From Hsuehochloa calcarea (lineage: Eukaryota > Streptophyta > Magnoliopsida > Poales > Poaceae), in the NCBI GenBank assembly GCA_036346395.1, contig CM070604.1:5503904-5567903 (forward strand): a stretch of 64,000 bases of DNA, in the 5' to 3' direction. Made by a program: the position numbers and the translations under genes. Positions 1 to 10,517 of the stretch are shown piece after piece. The notes under the pieces are model-generated. The model worked only from the letters and a program-made list of their open reading frames with translations, did no database searches and was not told where the DNA came from. Numbering within the stretch: the first letter of the stretch is position 1; every line of letters starts with the position of its first letter.

Positions 1-189
1 GTCCGACCGCTGTTATGGCCGGTCCGACCGATCTTAGGCCGGTCTGACCGCCGCTTAGGCCAGTCTGACCGCCTGATGCCTGACAGCACTGTTTCTTTGC
101 CGAAAATACGTGAAACAATAAACCATTAACACCATTACCAATTGTCACATCATCCTAAGATCTGGAGCATATCCCCATCGATATCCACA
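1..189 (+). repeat. 3' end of a long LTR, TGTTGGACCG family (cut by window start)
   Basis: This matches the last ~190 bases of the complete solo LTR at 15717-17695. It has clustered CGGTCNGACCG-type decamers, then the conserved tract ending in GATATCCACA. The 5' part lies outside the window. Orientation is plus, judged from the end sequence. Confidence 0.75.
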
Positions 190-194
190 GTATT

Positions 195-1310
195 TTTGCT
201 AATGTGGGTCAAGTTACGAAGAACTTGTATCCAAAATCAATTTCTTGGTTTATTGTTGTGCAGGCGGCTTGGAGTCAACGACGAGAATGATCGGGACTAG
301 GCTAGGAGAGCCGAGGTCCAGAACGACCGAAGATGTCGAGTGAAGTGGTTGGACTCAAGCATGGGGCAAGATGGACAAGGGTGGCCGAACGAGAAGTTCG
401 ATGCAACGGGTTGTATCAAGTGGCATGGGGTCGGTGCAAGTACTATGATGGTTCTGGTGGGAGCCAAATGGGACAGACTCGTCGACATGAAAAGAGCCAT
501 TGATGAACCTACACGTGGCGAATCATGGAATTACTTCACGTTGATTGGTCTTGGTCTATGGAGAATGACCGAGAATGGGTATTTTGGTATCTTCACCAAA
601 ATACCGGGTGGTGACCTTGGAGAAACCGCGGCGCAAGACGACACATGGAAAGCCGATTTAGGTCAAGAGAATACGAAGTTCACGAAGAGACGGATTCGGG
701 AGACCGGTTCGTCATCTGCTTTGAGAGCACGAGTGAGTGTAGACTCGTTTATGTGTGGGCTTAGTGGGCGCCAATAAGATTTTCTCTCTATACCTAGTCT
801 CTACTGTAAAAGGCTATAGTGTAGGATTTGCACAAAACCCTCTCAAGTCTAGAAACCCTAATTTCTGATTTGGGGAACGTGGAAATAAAGGATGCTAGGG
901 TTTGAGGGAGATGGATTGATTGAGTACTCAAGTGTTGAGCTTTTGTCATCCATAGAGGAGTCAAACCAACAATATCTTGATTCAATCCAAGCAATGTTTC
1001 TCCCAAGTTGAGCTCTACTTGTTCTTGCTTTCTCTTTGATGCCTTTGGAAATTTTTGCGTTCCTTTGGTTTTGCTTGGGTCTTTTGCTATGATCTAGTTT
1101 ACTATGACTTGTGGGAATTGATCTAGAATCATCTTCCACACACGAGTAAGTTTTTGGATCAAAGTTTGATTTTTTTTTTCTAGTTTATGTGCCTTCTTGA
1201 CCCCATCCAAGAAATTCGTAGAACTTTGGCTTTGATCGCCCCGACCGTCGATTGGAATAGGTTCTTGATCTTCTTGACGAACTATGTTTGAAATCTCAGA
1301 GATTTTAATA
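195..1310 (-). repeat. Inverted, truncated copy of the same long-LTR family
   Basis: Read on the minus strand, this collinearly matches the solo LTRs. GTGGGTCAAGTT near 207, GATCGGGACTAGG near 289 and GATTGGAATAGG near 1250 have close counterparts at about 21567, 21676 and 22354. It abuts the plus-oriented LTR end at 1-189, so the two form a head-to-head pair. The apparent reading frame at 340-777 is LTR sequence, not a gene. Confidence 0.7.
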
Positions 1311-1312
1311 TC

Positions 1313-1722
1313 ATATTCAACCCTCCGAATATGACCTCTACTCCACGTCATAGTAAAAGGAAGGTTCCCACGTCACTTTTTATCCAAGCAAAGCAAGAGT
1401 TCGAGTTGGATACGTTCTGGAATCCAATTTGTCCTCCGAAGATAGTAGCGACTTCAAACATGCATAGAATTCGTATACAGACTCCATTTGAGGTGCACGA
1501 GTACTTGATGGAAAGATTATTTCATCCTTTTTAGAACAGATCTAGCCACACCGCCAAATTCCTTCTAAGCATGCCGCAATCGCCAAAATAGTTCAGCATT
1601 ATTTCTGAGTCCAAGACAGAAGGGTGTTGCGCTACCTCCACTTGGGTCCATGGGCCTTGTAACCCAAGGTAAAATAATGGTCGTGATTGCTTGATTAGAC
1701 CTATGATTTGGTGGTGTAGCAA
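1313..1722 (+). repeat. Dispersed repeat, copy A of a ~350-bp pair
   Basis: From CAACCCTCCG onward this aligns in the same orientation with 3818-4172. Both carry CTACTCCACGTCAT, CACTTTTTATCCAAGC and GACAGAAGGGTGTTGCG. Identity looks like roughly 75-80% by eye. The two copies could be remnants of one transposon family; I do not recognise which. Confidence 0.6.
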
Positions 1723-1738
1723 TGAATCGATGACTGAC

Positions 1739-1784
1739 TTACCACACTAGAGATGGAGACTTACCACACTAGAGATGGAGATGA
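1739..1784 (+). repeat. Short tandem duplication of ~22 bp
   Basis: The block ACTTACCACACTAGAGATGG occurs twice back to back, followed each time by AG. The repeat is perfect, which suggests recent slippage. Confidence 0.8.
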
Positions 1785-2460
1785 AGGATGTGATTTCGGG
1801 CTGAAAATGAGAAAATCCAAATTCCAATGATCTTTGTGAATGAAAGTCAAAATAGATTGAGGGGAATTACTTAGCATATCCTAGAACACGTGATGACGCA
1901 CAAGAAAGAGGAATGAGCTCACCCGACACTGAGATGACACAGCGGCAGCACTCGGTGTGCGCTCCAAAGTTGAAAACGACAAGCCCGTGTTCTGAGAGCT
2001 ACGGGCAAAGTCAAAAGCTCATATTAGCAAAATGAACACGACAAGCAAAGAGAGGAAAAAAGGCACAAGAATGAGAGAATAGACCTTAGTGTGAAAGAAG
2101 AAATGTTGAGCTCATCTGAGCGGCAAAGAGGGAGAGGGCTGCATTTTGATGGCCAGAGAAATGGCGAAAAGCTACGGCGTCAAACGTGGAGCCTTCGGTT
2201 TGGATGACTTCGACGGTGGTGACATGGCGTGGCAATGCATGGACGGACGAGCGAGTGCACAGCGCCAGCTCATGCTTACACCTGGAGAACTCTTAGCACC
2301 GCGGGGAAGAAGGCCCTGACGAGTGGGCCTAGCTCGTCAGTGGCAGCAACGAAGCGGCGTGAGTCGGAGTATGGCTCAGTGAAGCGACGCGGTTCGATCA
2401 AGTCAAGTAGGTTTCGTTCGATCGCACGAGTCCAACAATTGACTGATTTAAATTTCAAAA
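1785..2460. other. Unassigned sequence without a supported gene
   Basis: Open frames here are short and lack family motifs. The GC rises near 2220-2400, but no splice-supported coding structure was found. It probably belongs to decayed transposon DNA like its neighbours. Confidence 0.4.
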
Positions 2461-2898
2461 TCTCTACTTTGACCAATGGTTTAAAAATAGCAAATAAATT
2501 TAGAAAATTCTAAAAATTTCAGAAAGGTTTCTCGAGATGACATGTAACTCATATAAGTTTTGTAACCACACTTTTCATGATTATTTGCTTATTTTAAAAT
2601 CCTTTACAGAAGATGTTTGAATAATGAACATGGATTTTTCTCAAGGTCAAGTTCAACTCTAATTTTTTTATAAAAATCATATTTATTCATCATAAATATT
2701 CTAGTATTTAAATAAATTATTTTCTTAAGATCTTCATAATAATTTGTCACTGTTTTCTTTTGTAGCTAGGGTTTAAGTTCCATGTTTCATTTGGATTTAA
2801 AACCTTACAAATGCAATATTTGTACATATGCTCCAAAATTTAACATGCATACACATGAGATGCATTCTAAATCTACTAAGTGAAAATGGGGTTGTGAC
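2461..2898 (-). repeat. AT-rich LTR-like end (minus-strand start TGTCACAACCCC)
   Basis: The segment ends on the plus strand with GGGGTTGTGACA, which on the minus strand reads TGTCACAACCCC. That is a common start of grass Ty3/Gypsy LTRs. The AT-rich body fits an LTR. No partner LTR or target duplication was identified. Confidence 0.4.
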
Positions 2899-3817
2899 AA
2901 TTTACCTACTCACTTGAGTGCACCATATGATAAAATAATTGAATTGTCTGCCGTTTTGAGTGCTTCATGCGATGAGCTAATCACATATAATGATCATGTG
3001 GAATCGGTTAGATATAAAGAAGTTTTGACTAGAATTTCTCCTGTTGTTTCTTTATATTACATTATGTTGGATTCACATATAAAGTTGTTATATGTTATGG
3101 AGAAAGTTTTTGAAATTGTATGTTTGAAATCCTTGTTTAGTACCTACATCCCTGGGTATAAGTTTAATTTGATTGGAGATTATGGTGTAGACAAATAATT
3201 TCTTATATATCGAATATGCATAACTTGTGATCACATGGATGAATTGAAGCTTGTTGTTTTGAGCAACAATTCTTATGTGCTGAATCTTGTTCATTATGAA
3301 AGGAACATAAAATTTAGTAATCATCGAGTGCCTATGTGTTTATCTCTTATTGTACCATCAAGTATTGATAATCTGAATAATGAAGTTGAAGTATGGAAGA
3401 ACTTATAAATCCTTTTACCATTGCTAGAGATGAATTTGCTCTTACTCGATTGAAATATGATTATATGAATGGCTTGTGCATTTTAAAATCAGTTGTTGTG
3501 CTACCCATTAACTTATAAACGTTGAGGACAACTTTTCTTCATAACAGGACGATGAATAACTCTACTATATACTTCACTTATACTTGTAAATTGAGTTACA
3601 AACTGAATGCTATAAGAAAATACACCTTTGCTGATTTGATGCATGCACAATCACCTTTCATTCGCAAAGTTTTCTCTATTTTTTCCTACCTGCTGTTGCT
3701 AACATTTTGCAAAAAGATGAACATGCGTTACTACAAGTTTTTAAGTTTTTCTTGGAGCTGGATGATGAGCGTGAGTCGAGGACAACTCAAATGCAAGAAG
3801 GAGAGGATGATGAGGAC
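2899..3817 (+). other. Decayed transposon-like coding remnant, family not recognised
   Basis: An open frame at 2914-3198 continues, after one stop codon, in loosely coding-like sequence to about 3400. I see no RT, integrase, transposase or cellular domain motif. The composition and the flanking LTR-like segments suggest a degraded mobile element. It could equally be random open frames. Confidence 0.3.
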
Positions 3818-4172
3818 TTCAACCCTCCGGATACGACCGCTACTCCACGTCATGGTGCAAGGAAGTTTCCCATGTCACTTTTTATCCAAGCCAAGCAAGA
3901 GTTCAAGTTGGACACGTTTTGGAATCCAATTCGGTTTTCAGAGACAGTACCGACTTCAAATGTGCATAGAATTCGCATACGGACTCGTTTGAGGTGCACG
4001 AATGCTTGATGGAAAGCTTATCTCGTTCTCTTTCCAACGGATGTGGCTCTACCTCTAAATTCTTTCTGAGCGCATCACAATCACCAAAACAGCGTGGGAC
4101 TATTTCTGTGTCTGAGACAGAAGGGTGTTGCGTCGTCTCCACTTGGGCCCATAGGCAGTGTAACCCTAGGCT
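3818..4172 (+). repeat. Dispersed repeat, copy B
   Basis: This is the second copy of the repeat at 1313-1722, in direct orientation and about 2505 bp downstream. The copies diverge just after the GACAGAAGGGTGTTGCG tract. Confidence 0.6.
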
Positions 4173-4800
4173 GTACAGTTCATGTTGTACTGTTCACACA
4201 TCAACAGTACAGTCACCCCTCTCTTGTCCTCTTCCTTCTTTACATAGTGGCCGCCACCCTTAGGGTTTGGTGGGTTTTGTTAGGTTGAAGTGTAGCATTT
4301 GCTACTTTATACATTGTCCTCTTATTCGACGAGTACAACAACGACATTGTTCTTCGGAACCCCACTTATCAATGCAATCTTAATTCCTATTCACAATCTT
4401 ATATTGCACATTATCTTGTTTTTGCTTGTTATTCAATTGCATGCAGGAATAGACCTTCGTGGTCAGATCGATTGTGCTTCTAGTAAGGTCGATAACAATC
4501 ACGGAGTTGGTTCACTATTGCCGAGCATATTGGTTGTGTACGATTAGTAGCCGGATCGTGAGAGTTGTCTCCACCAAATCGAGTTATCATTCTCATCAAA
4601 AGATCAGAACACCCATTATCACATCAGTTGGTGCGATATGGAAATCGAAAAAATACAGTTGAACGAGAGGCACCTAATCTAGTCCACGATTCTGTGATAC
4701 TATTGAAGTGATACTTCGATGTGCGATCAATTAATACACGTCCTATGGTTTAAATATCTCCAGTACAGTATGTGCTTTTCCTAGACCCTAATTACTACCT
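4173..4800 (+). repeat. LTR-like segment, unassigned family
   Basis: The stretch has the look of the R-U5 part of a plant LTR: TACAGTTCATGTTGTACTG-type repeats, a T-rich block, then a long low-complexity-free tract. No mate, primer site or TSD was found. Treat as tentative. Confidence 0.3.
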
Positions 4801-4811
4801 GCAGCTATGTA

Positions 4812-5052
4812 CTGCTCCCTCCGGTTATAAAATAATATAGGTGAAATACAACTTTTATTACTAATTTCTGTTGCAATAGTTTTATAAACTCTAATAAAGT
4901 TATAATATTATAAAAATTATTTTCAAACAAATCTATACATATCATATTCATATGTTCAATATAAATATTAAAAAATATAACAATAGCTAAAGTTTAAAAA
5001 TTAATTGCACATATTCTAAAACGATATTATTTTTTATGACTAGACGAGTAGC
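4812..5052. mobile_element. Stowaway-like MITE, decayed
   Basis: The left end CTGCTCCCTCCGGTTATAAA resembles the Stowaway terminal consensus (CTCCCTCCGT...) and follows a TA. The right end, reverse-complemented from about 5052, reads CTACTCGTCTAGTCATAAA and continues with AATAATAT like the left end. This gives imperfect terminal inverted repeats of about 30 bp. The interior is AT-rich and non-coding, as expected for a miniature inverted-repeat element. Confidence 0.5.
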
Positions 5053-5720
5053 TAGTACTGACGGATCGATGGAAACATATATTCATTTGGGCACATAACA
5101 ACTGATGAAGCGATTATTTTTATCGTGTGTTCAGTATAAACAAACTGCACATACTCTAAAACAACATTTATATATTCATTTGGACACATAACTGATCGGG
5201 AGATTATTGTTAAGCTGATGGTGTTTTCGTAACATGTGATTTTTATAGTGGTATGGAGGCAATTATTCCACTAAAGAAGCAGCCACATCCAAAATTGTAT
5301 GTATAAACAATTAAGGTATTGATCAGCCAGTTGTCTCTGCTTGAGTGGAACCAAAGCAACAAAAAAGACCACACCCATACATGCACCTTTTGTTTTTGCC
5401 CTTTTCCTTTTGATTTTTGTTTATTGAATCTCTTTGACCAAGCAAGAACAGGTGCCAAAACTACACCATGAGAAAAGACCAGAGTGAGAATCCAAACCCA
5501 CACGCCAAAATCAACAATGAAAAGAAGTAAAAATTTGCACCAAATCTATTTTTCTATAGGATTAAGTAATCAATCCATGCACCGTTAGCAAAAGAGACAT
5601 GACCAAATCTGGCTGGCATGCAGCTGGTGAATTCTTGCTGACTTCCCTTTGCCTGCCCACTTGAGACTTGACGACTATTCCCTCACAGCGCTTTTCTAGC
5701 AGACTAGCACTATAACAATC
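5053..5720. other. Upstream intergenic region of the X8 gene
   Basis: No coding gene is seen. An imperfect direct repeat (TATATTCATTTGGNCACATAA at about 5078 and 5168) occurs here. The 3' part is the likely promoter and leader of the gene starting at 5786. Confidence 0.4.
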
Positions 5721-5785
5721 TCACTCCCATGCCTAATAGCAAGCATTTGGTAGTAGGCTCTCTCTCATCACCTGGCAAACTCATC

Positions 5786-6940
5786 ATGGAGCTAATGATG
5801 ATCAAGAAGTACTACATCCTCTTAGCTCTCATCTTGTCCATTCAATATGGTAATGACCATTCATCTCTACCAATGCACATTAATCCATATATTTTTGAGT
5901 TACGCATTAATCCATAATTGATCTTGTTCTTGTACTCTCTCTCTCTTTTTGCATGCATATATATGTATGTCTTGTACATACATAGTTTCTCTCTAATTTT
6001 TTCTCTTTTGTGTGAATGTGAGTCATGCAGATTGGGCTAATGGCGCATCAAGAACAAGAAGAGACTCGCACCCAAACCTCTTGAACTCTCCCTCATTGCC
6101 ACCATACAAAGACGTGATAGGCCCATCAACTCCTGTAGCCGGCGTTGCGCCGCCGCCGCCGCCGCCCTACTGCGTGTACCCTTCCCCTGCCAAGCCTGCC
6201 TTACCGGCCCCATTGCCACCGACGCCGGCGAGCCCCCGCGCAGCCCCGCCTGCCGGTCCGCCGTTCATCGCACCGGTCAGCAGCCCAACGATGATCAACG
6301 TGCCGCCGGCGTTCCTGCCGCCCGTGGAGTTCCCGGCTCCGCCGGCGCCGGGGGCGCAGCCGGGCGTGTGGTGCGTGGCGAACCCGACGGTGGCGAGCGC
6401 GGTGGTGCAGACGGCGATGGACTACGCGTGTGGGTCGGGCGCGGACTGCGACATGACGGTGCCCGGCGGGCCGTGCTACCTGCCGGACACGCTCATGGCG
6501 CACGCCTCCTACGCCTTCAACAGCTACTGGCAGCGCACCAAGGTAGCCGGCGGCACATGCGAATTCGCCGGCGCCGCCATGCTCATCACCAAGGACCCGA
6601 GTAAGTCGCACGCACGCACGCACGCACGTGCAGTTTGGTGTCGTGCACTGTTACGAATTTACGACACAACATCAACATGCTGTCTGAATGTTTGGGCCAA
6701 GGCCTGCAAGTTATTTGGGCCCATTAAAGTGTGCTTCTACTAAAATACTCATGGGTTAGTCCGGCCCAATCAAAATAAGGAGAGAAATACCTTTCTTCCA
6801 GTGCTAATTTTACTCGTACCATTGGATTGTGCTTTTGCAAATGTAATCGGTTTCCAAACGAATTTTAACTGTTTTTATCGTGTGTTTTTTTTTTGTTTTG
6901 TTTTGCAGGTTATGATGGTTGCCGGTACGCGTACATGTGA
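5786..6940 (+). CDS. Secreted proline-rich X8 (CBM43) domain protein, PDCB-like
   Basis: Three exons: 5786-5849, 6031-6600 and 6909-6940, with introns GT/AG; 222 codons including stop give 221 aa. The start at 5786 places a hydrophobic signal peptide (YYILLALILSIQY) at residues 9-21; an in-frame ATG at 5729 would add 19 residues and bury it. Residues ~40-130 are Pro/Ala-rich. Residues 135-221 are an X8 domain opening with WCVANP and holding six cysteines (WC, DYAC, ADC, GPC, GGTC, DGC). X8 domains bind beta-1,3-glucan (callose). The protein ends directly after the domain (DGCRYAYM), so no GPI-anchor tail is visible, unlike classical plasmodesmata callose-binding proteins. A secreted wall role is inferred. 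Exon 2 is far more GC-rich than the flanks, as is usual for many grass genes. The last exon encodes only the final ten residues. Confidence 0.88.
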
Positions 6941-8690
6941 CTGGTACAGGCTCTTCAGAAAATTAAAATGTCTTGCAAGATATTTGTGCAATGGAATCCC
7001 CACCTGTCTTCACTCTTCTGCACAAAGTACATATATGTAATTTTTTTAATGGTTGGCTGGCTTGCCTGCAATGTCACGACTAACGAGCGCGTGAGCATTT
7101 GGTTTGTATTATTTCACTATTTTTGTTTAAAAAGTAATATATTGATGGGATGCCATTTACCATGGCTGAAGTTAAGATCTTGAGCAAGACCGATTTGGGT
7201 CCAAAAGAATTTCATGCAATTTATATCCAAAAGAGTAGTCATGCTTAATTTGTTGTTAAAAATGGATAGCTGGGTGGCGGAAACTCAATGACTTCTGAGT
7301 CCCTATCCGTCTCTCTCAGATCTAGCAGTAGCTAGCCAATCCTATGGAAAGCCAAATCCTATATTTTTTCTACAGATATCCATGCTAAACATGATGTACT
7401 TGATTTTGCTTAGATGACACAGATGGCAGTAGGTATGTTGCTGACATGCAACACCTATCCTTTCCAAATATTTATCTGGGCTGACTATACTACGGATGAC
7501 TGAAAGCAACAGAAAACAGAGTCACCTTTTCAGTTCATTGGATCACAATATGATGGTTTTGTTTTTTCTTCTTCTTTCTGATTTGCAATTTTTTTTTCTA
7601 AGTTGACTTGTGGGCTAATGTTTATGGGTTGTTTATTTTGCTTATCGGATCTGTGTAGCCGCGGGCTTGACCCGTTATAGGCCTATTCACCCTTGGGCCG
7701 GCCCATTAAATGTGTGCAGTGTGCAATCTTCTGGGCAGATTGTGTGCAACCTTCTGAAGTTATTTTTGTGTTTTTTGGGAATCTTCTGAGCAGATTCCAC
7801 AAGAAAAAACTAGATAAAACACACAAAAATGCAATAGCCCATAGGACATAACACATGGGACCCAGATCGTAGAAGATTGCACACAGTAGATCAAAAAAAT
7901 AAGAACAGAAGATTGAGTAAAAAGAATCAAGGCCGAGAAAAGTGGTGGTTGCCAACGAAACAAGTACTAGCATTTTTTTTTTTTGCCGCTGAGCCATTTA
8001 ATTTAAGTGATTAGTACTAAGGTAACCAAGCACCATATAAAGAATGTCACAAAAATACCTCACTACTCAAAATTCCTTCTATATAGTTCTTGATGTCCAA
8101 CTAAACAAAGCAAACTAGAGTACAAGAATGTCAACATGAATCTATATTTTATTCTATGAACCGGTTTAACTCTAAAACTCAGATGACACAAACTCGATTA
8201 CCATATCACAAAATTCAGCAAATTTCAAGAGAAACTCATAATTTCCCATATCCCAAGCGAATCAGCAATTACTACAAAATCAGAAAAAAAATTTAAATAA
8301 TTTCAGCACAAACATAGTTCATGTCAGCACAAACATATTTAACTTAACAAACCCAAACATATTGGTCAGTCACCAAACAACAGAACCACACAAAAACTAT
8401 GCGGATTCATGCTGTTTTCCCTCACATTTGGGATACCAACTGATCCAAGTCTAATTCATACCCAACAAACCCAGATCTCCCAACACAAACATATGTAAGT
8501 TTTCCCTTGATTGAGCTTGGTGACATACAGACTTGCCTACATTTACCACTAAAAAACACTAAAAAGAAATGCAGAAAAGTATGAAATTAAACTTTTCAGC
8601 ATGTCTACTTAGACCCCAATTGAATAATACCAATAGTTACATCTAAAAACTATATCATATCAGCTATCAATGAACTATTTAGCCAACCAA
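6941..8690. other. Intergenic, AT-rich, no gene seen
   Basis: The first few hundred bases should hold the 3' UTR of the X8 gene. Open frames around 7683-7997 on the minus strand lack any recognisable domain and are low in coding character. Confidence 0.4.
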
Positions 8691-8691
8691 C

Positions 8692-8891
8692 CTCGAATGT
8701 TTCTGGAGCAGTGACCTCCTTACAGACTGCATTGGATGTGCAATAAAAACGGATGTTGACAGTCTGACTCTTGAGGGCATCAAAGACCTCAGTAAGGGAC
8801 TTCTTTAGGTCAACAACAAGCCTTTGAAGTGTTTCCTCAATGTCAGACTCAGTGATTGCTGAGTTTTCATCAGTAAAGTCTCCCCCTTTGA
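8692..8891 (-). pseudogene. Orphan exon-like segment (about 66 codons), gene unknown
   Basis: On the minus strand a clean open frame begins after an acceptor-like AAATAAAG at 8892 and ends at a donor-like GAG|GTTGGT at 8692/8691. Its product starts LKGGDFTDENSAITESDI and ends with CTSNAVCKEVTAPETFE, with an acidic, amphipathic middle. This looks like one internal exon of an expressed plant gene, but I do not recognise the family and found no adjoining exons. The Copia element at 9008 lies just upstream on the same strand, so the rest of the gene may have been disrupted or never been here (exon capture). Confidence 0.35.
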
Positions 8892-9002
8892 GCTTTATTT
8901 ACCCCTAAAGAGTCAAATCCGAAGTTCAACTACACACACATAGTACCAGACAGCAGAAATTTAAATCAAGTGAGCTGGGAATGTAAAAAATGTTAATATC
9001 TT

Positions 9003-9007
9003 ATAGA
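9003..9007. repeat. Target-site duplication ATAGA (left)
   Basis: ATAGA directly precedes the Copia LTR and is matched exactly by ATAGA at 13638-13642, directly after the other LTR. Confidence 0.9.
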
Positions 9008-9131
9008 TGTTGGAATAGCAACTTGTATTATCAGGAGCCAATTGGCCAGTATATATACACAATACATGTTACAGATAAGGAAACCAAATCAAATCATATC
9101 TCTAACTATATCTCTAATTATATCTCTAACA
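9008..9131 (-). repeat. Copia 3' LTR (124 bp) with triplicated 12-mer
   Basis: It matches the right LTR base for base through its first ~98 bases. Before its CA end it carries three tandem copies of a TATATCTCTAAC-type 12-mer, where the other LTR has one. The extra 24 bp account for the length difference. Confidence 0.9.
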
Positions 9132-10299
9132 CCCCCCCTCAAACTCATGGTGGATCAACAACACTGAGTTTGGAGAGGTAGAAAGGCATCTTTGTGCTCG
9201 AGTCCAGGCCTTCGTGAAGAAATCCGCTATCTGAAGCTCTGAAGGCACATACTGAAGAGCAATAACCTGATCATGCACACAAGACCTCATGAAGGAAGCA
9301 TCAACACCAATATGCTTGGTGAGCTCATGCTTCACGAGGTCACTGCAATCTTGATAGCACTGTCTTGTCGACAAAGAGGAGTCGGTGTAATGTAAACACC
9401 AAAATCCTCAAGTAACCACCGTAGCCAAGTAATCTCTGCTGTCAAGAGAGCCATAGCTCGCAACTCAGCCTCTGCACTCGAACGGGACACTGCAGTCTGT
9501 TTCTTCGTCTTCCAGGCAATAAGCGAACCACCAAGAAAAACACAGTAAGCAGAGATAGACCGGCGATCAGAGGGATCGCTGGCCCAAGTAGCATCCGAAT
9601 AAGCTGAAGTCGATGCAGTGGAGCGTGGAAAGAAGAGACGGCGAGAGATAGTCCCACGAAGGTATCGCGAACTCGAAGAAGGTGGTCAGAGTGGACACAG
9701 GTGGGAGTAGAAACAAACTGACTCAGAATGTGAACTGGATAAGTGATATCCGGACGAGTAACAGCAAGGTAGACAAGACTCCCAACAAGATGGCGATAGC
9801 GAGTCGGATCAGAAAGAGGCTCGCCATCAGAGGGTCGGAGGTGAACATTGAGCTCCATAGGAGTCTCAACAGGACGCTGATCAGTGAGGGAGGCGCGATC
9901 AAGAAGATCCTGGATATACTTCTCTTGAGACATAAAGAAACCATCTGGAGTGGAAGTAACCTCAATCCCAAGGAAGTAACGAAGAGGACCAAGATCCGAC
10001 ATAAGGAACTGCTCACTAAGACGAGCCTTGACAAAGGCAATGTACTCAGAGTCATCTCCGGTAATGATCATATCATCAACGTACAGAAGAAGAAGAGTCC
10101 GACCACGCGACGAAGTGTGGACAAAGAGCGCAGGATCATGATCACTTGCGAAAAGCCGCGGCGGATGACCACGAGAGGAGAAGCGCTCAAACCGAGCACG
10201 AGGGGCTTGCTTAAGGCCATAGAGAGAGCGGCGAAGCGATGGACCATGCCCTCGAGAATGAATACCCGGTGGCGGATGCATGTAGACCTCCTCACGCAA
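9126..10299 (-). pseudogene. Copia reverse transcriptase and RNase H remnant
   Basis: The frame at 10299-9442 carries RT hallmarks: RSLYGLKQAPRA, the catalytic YVDDMIITG, RYFLGIEV and GSLVYLAVTRPDI. The RNase H end continues in a shifted frame at 9374-9126 (KHIGVDASFMR, then VPSELQIADFFTKA), ending beside the purine tract. At least one frameshift separates the two parts, so a full polyprotein is not made. The RT core itself is uninterrupted and its active-site aspartates are present. Confidence 0.9.
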
Positions 10300-10517
10300 C
10301 TCGCCATTAAGAAAGACATTCTTGACATCAAGTCGAGAATGCAGACCCGATGGCGAATGAGGCCACCGAAAGAAGAGTACGGACGGTGGTCATGTGGGCC
10401 ACAGAGCAAAAGTCTCGTCGTAGTCACGACCATGCTCTGCTGGAAGCCACGAGCAACAAGACGCGCTTTATAGCGCTCAAGAGAGCCATCGAGCGAGTCT
10501 TAATCTTATAGACCCAC

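Noticed and set aside
340..777. 145-codon plus-strand frame as a gene
   Set aside because: It lies in the minus-oriented LTR fragment and has no domain; the same stretch in other copies is not open.
2914..3198. 94-codon frame as a cellular gene
   Set aside because: No motif, no start context or exon structure, surrounded by transposon remnants.
6037..6623. Long minus-strand and alternate-frame open frames over the X8 gene
   Set aside because: They are GC-driven shadows; the plus frame has a signal peptide, an X8 domain and consistent splice sites.
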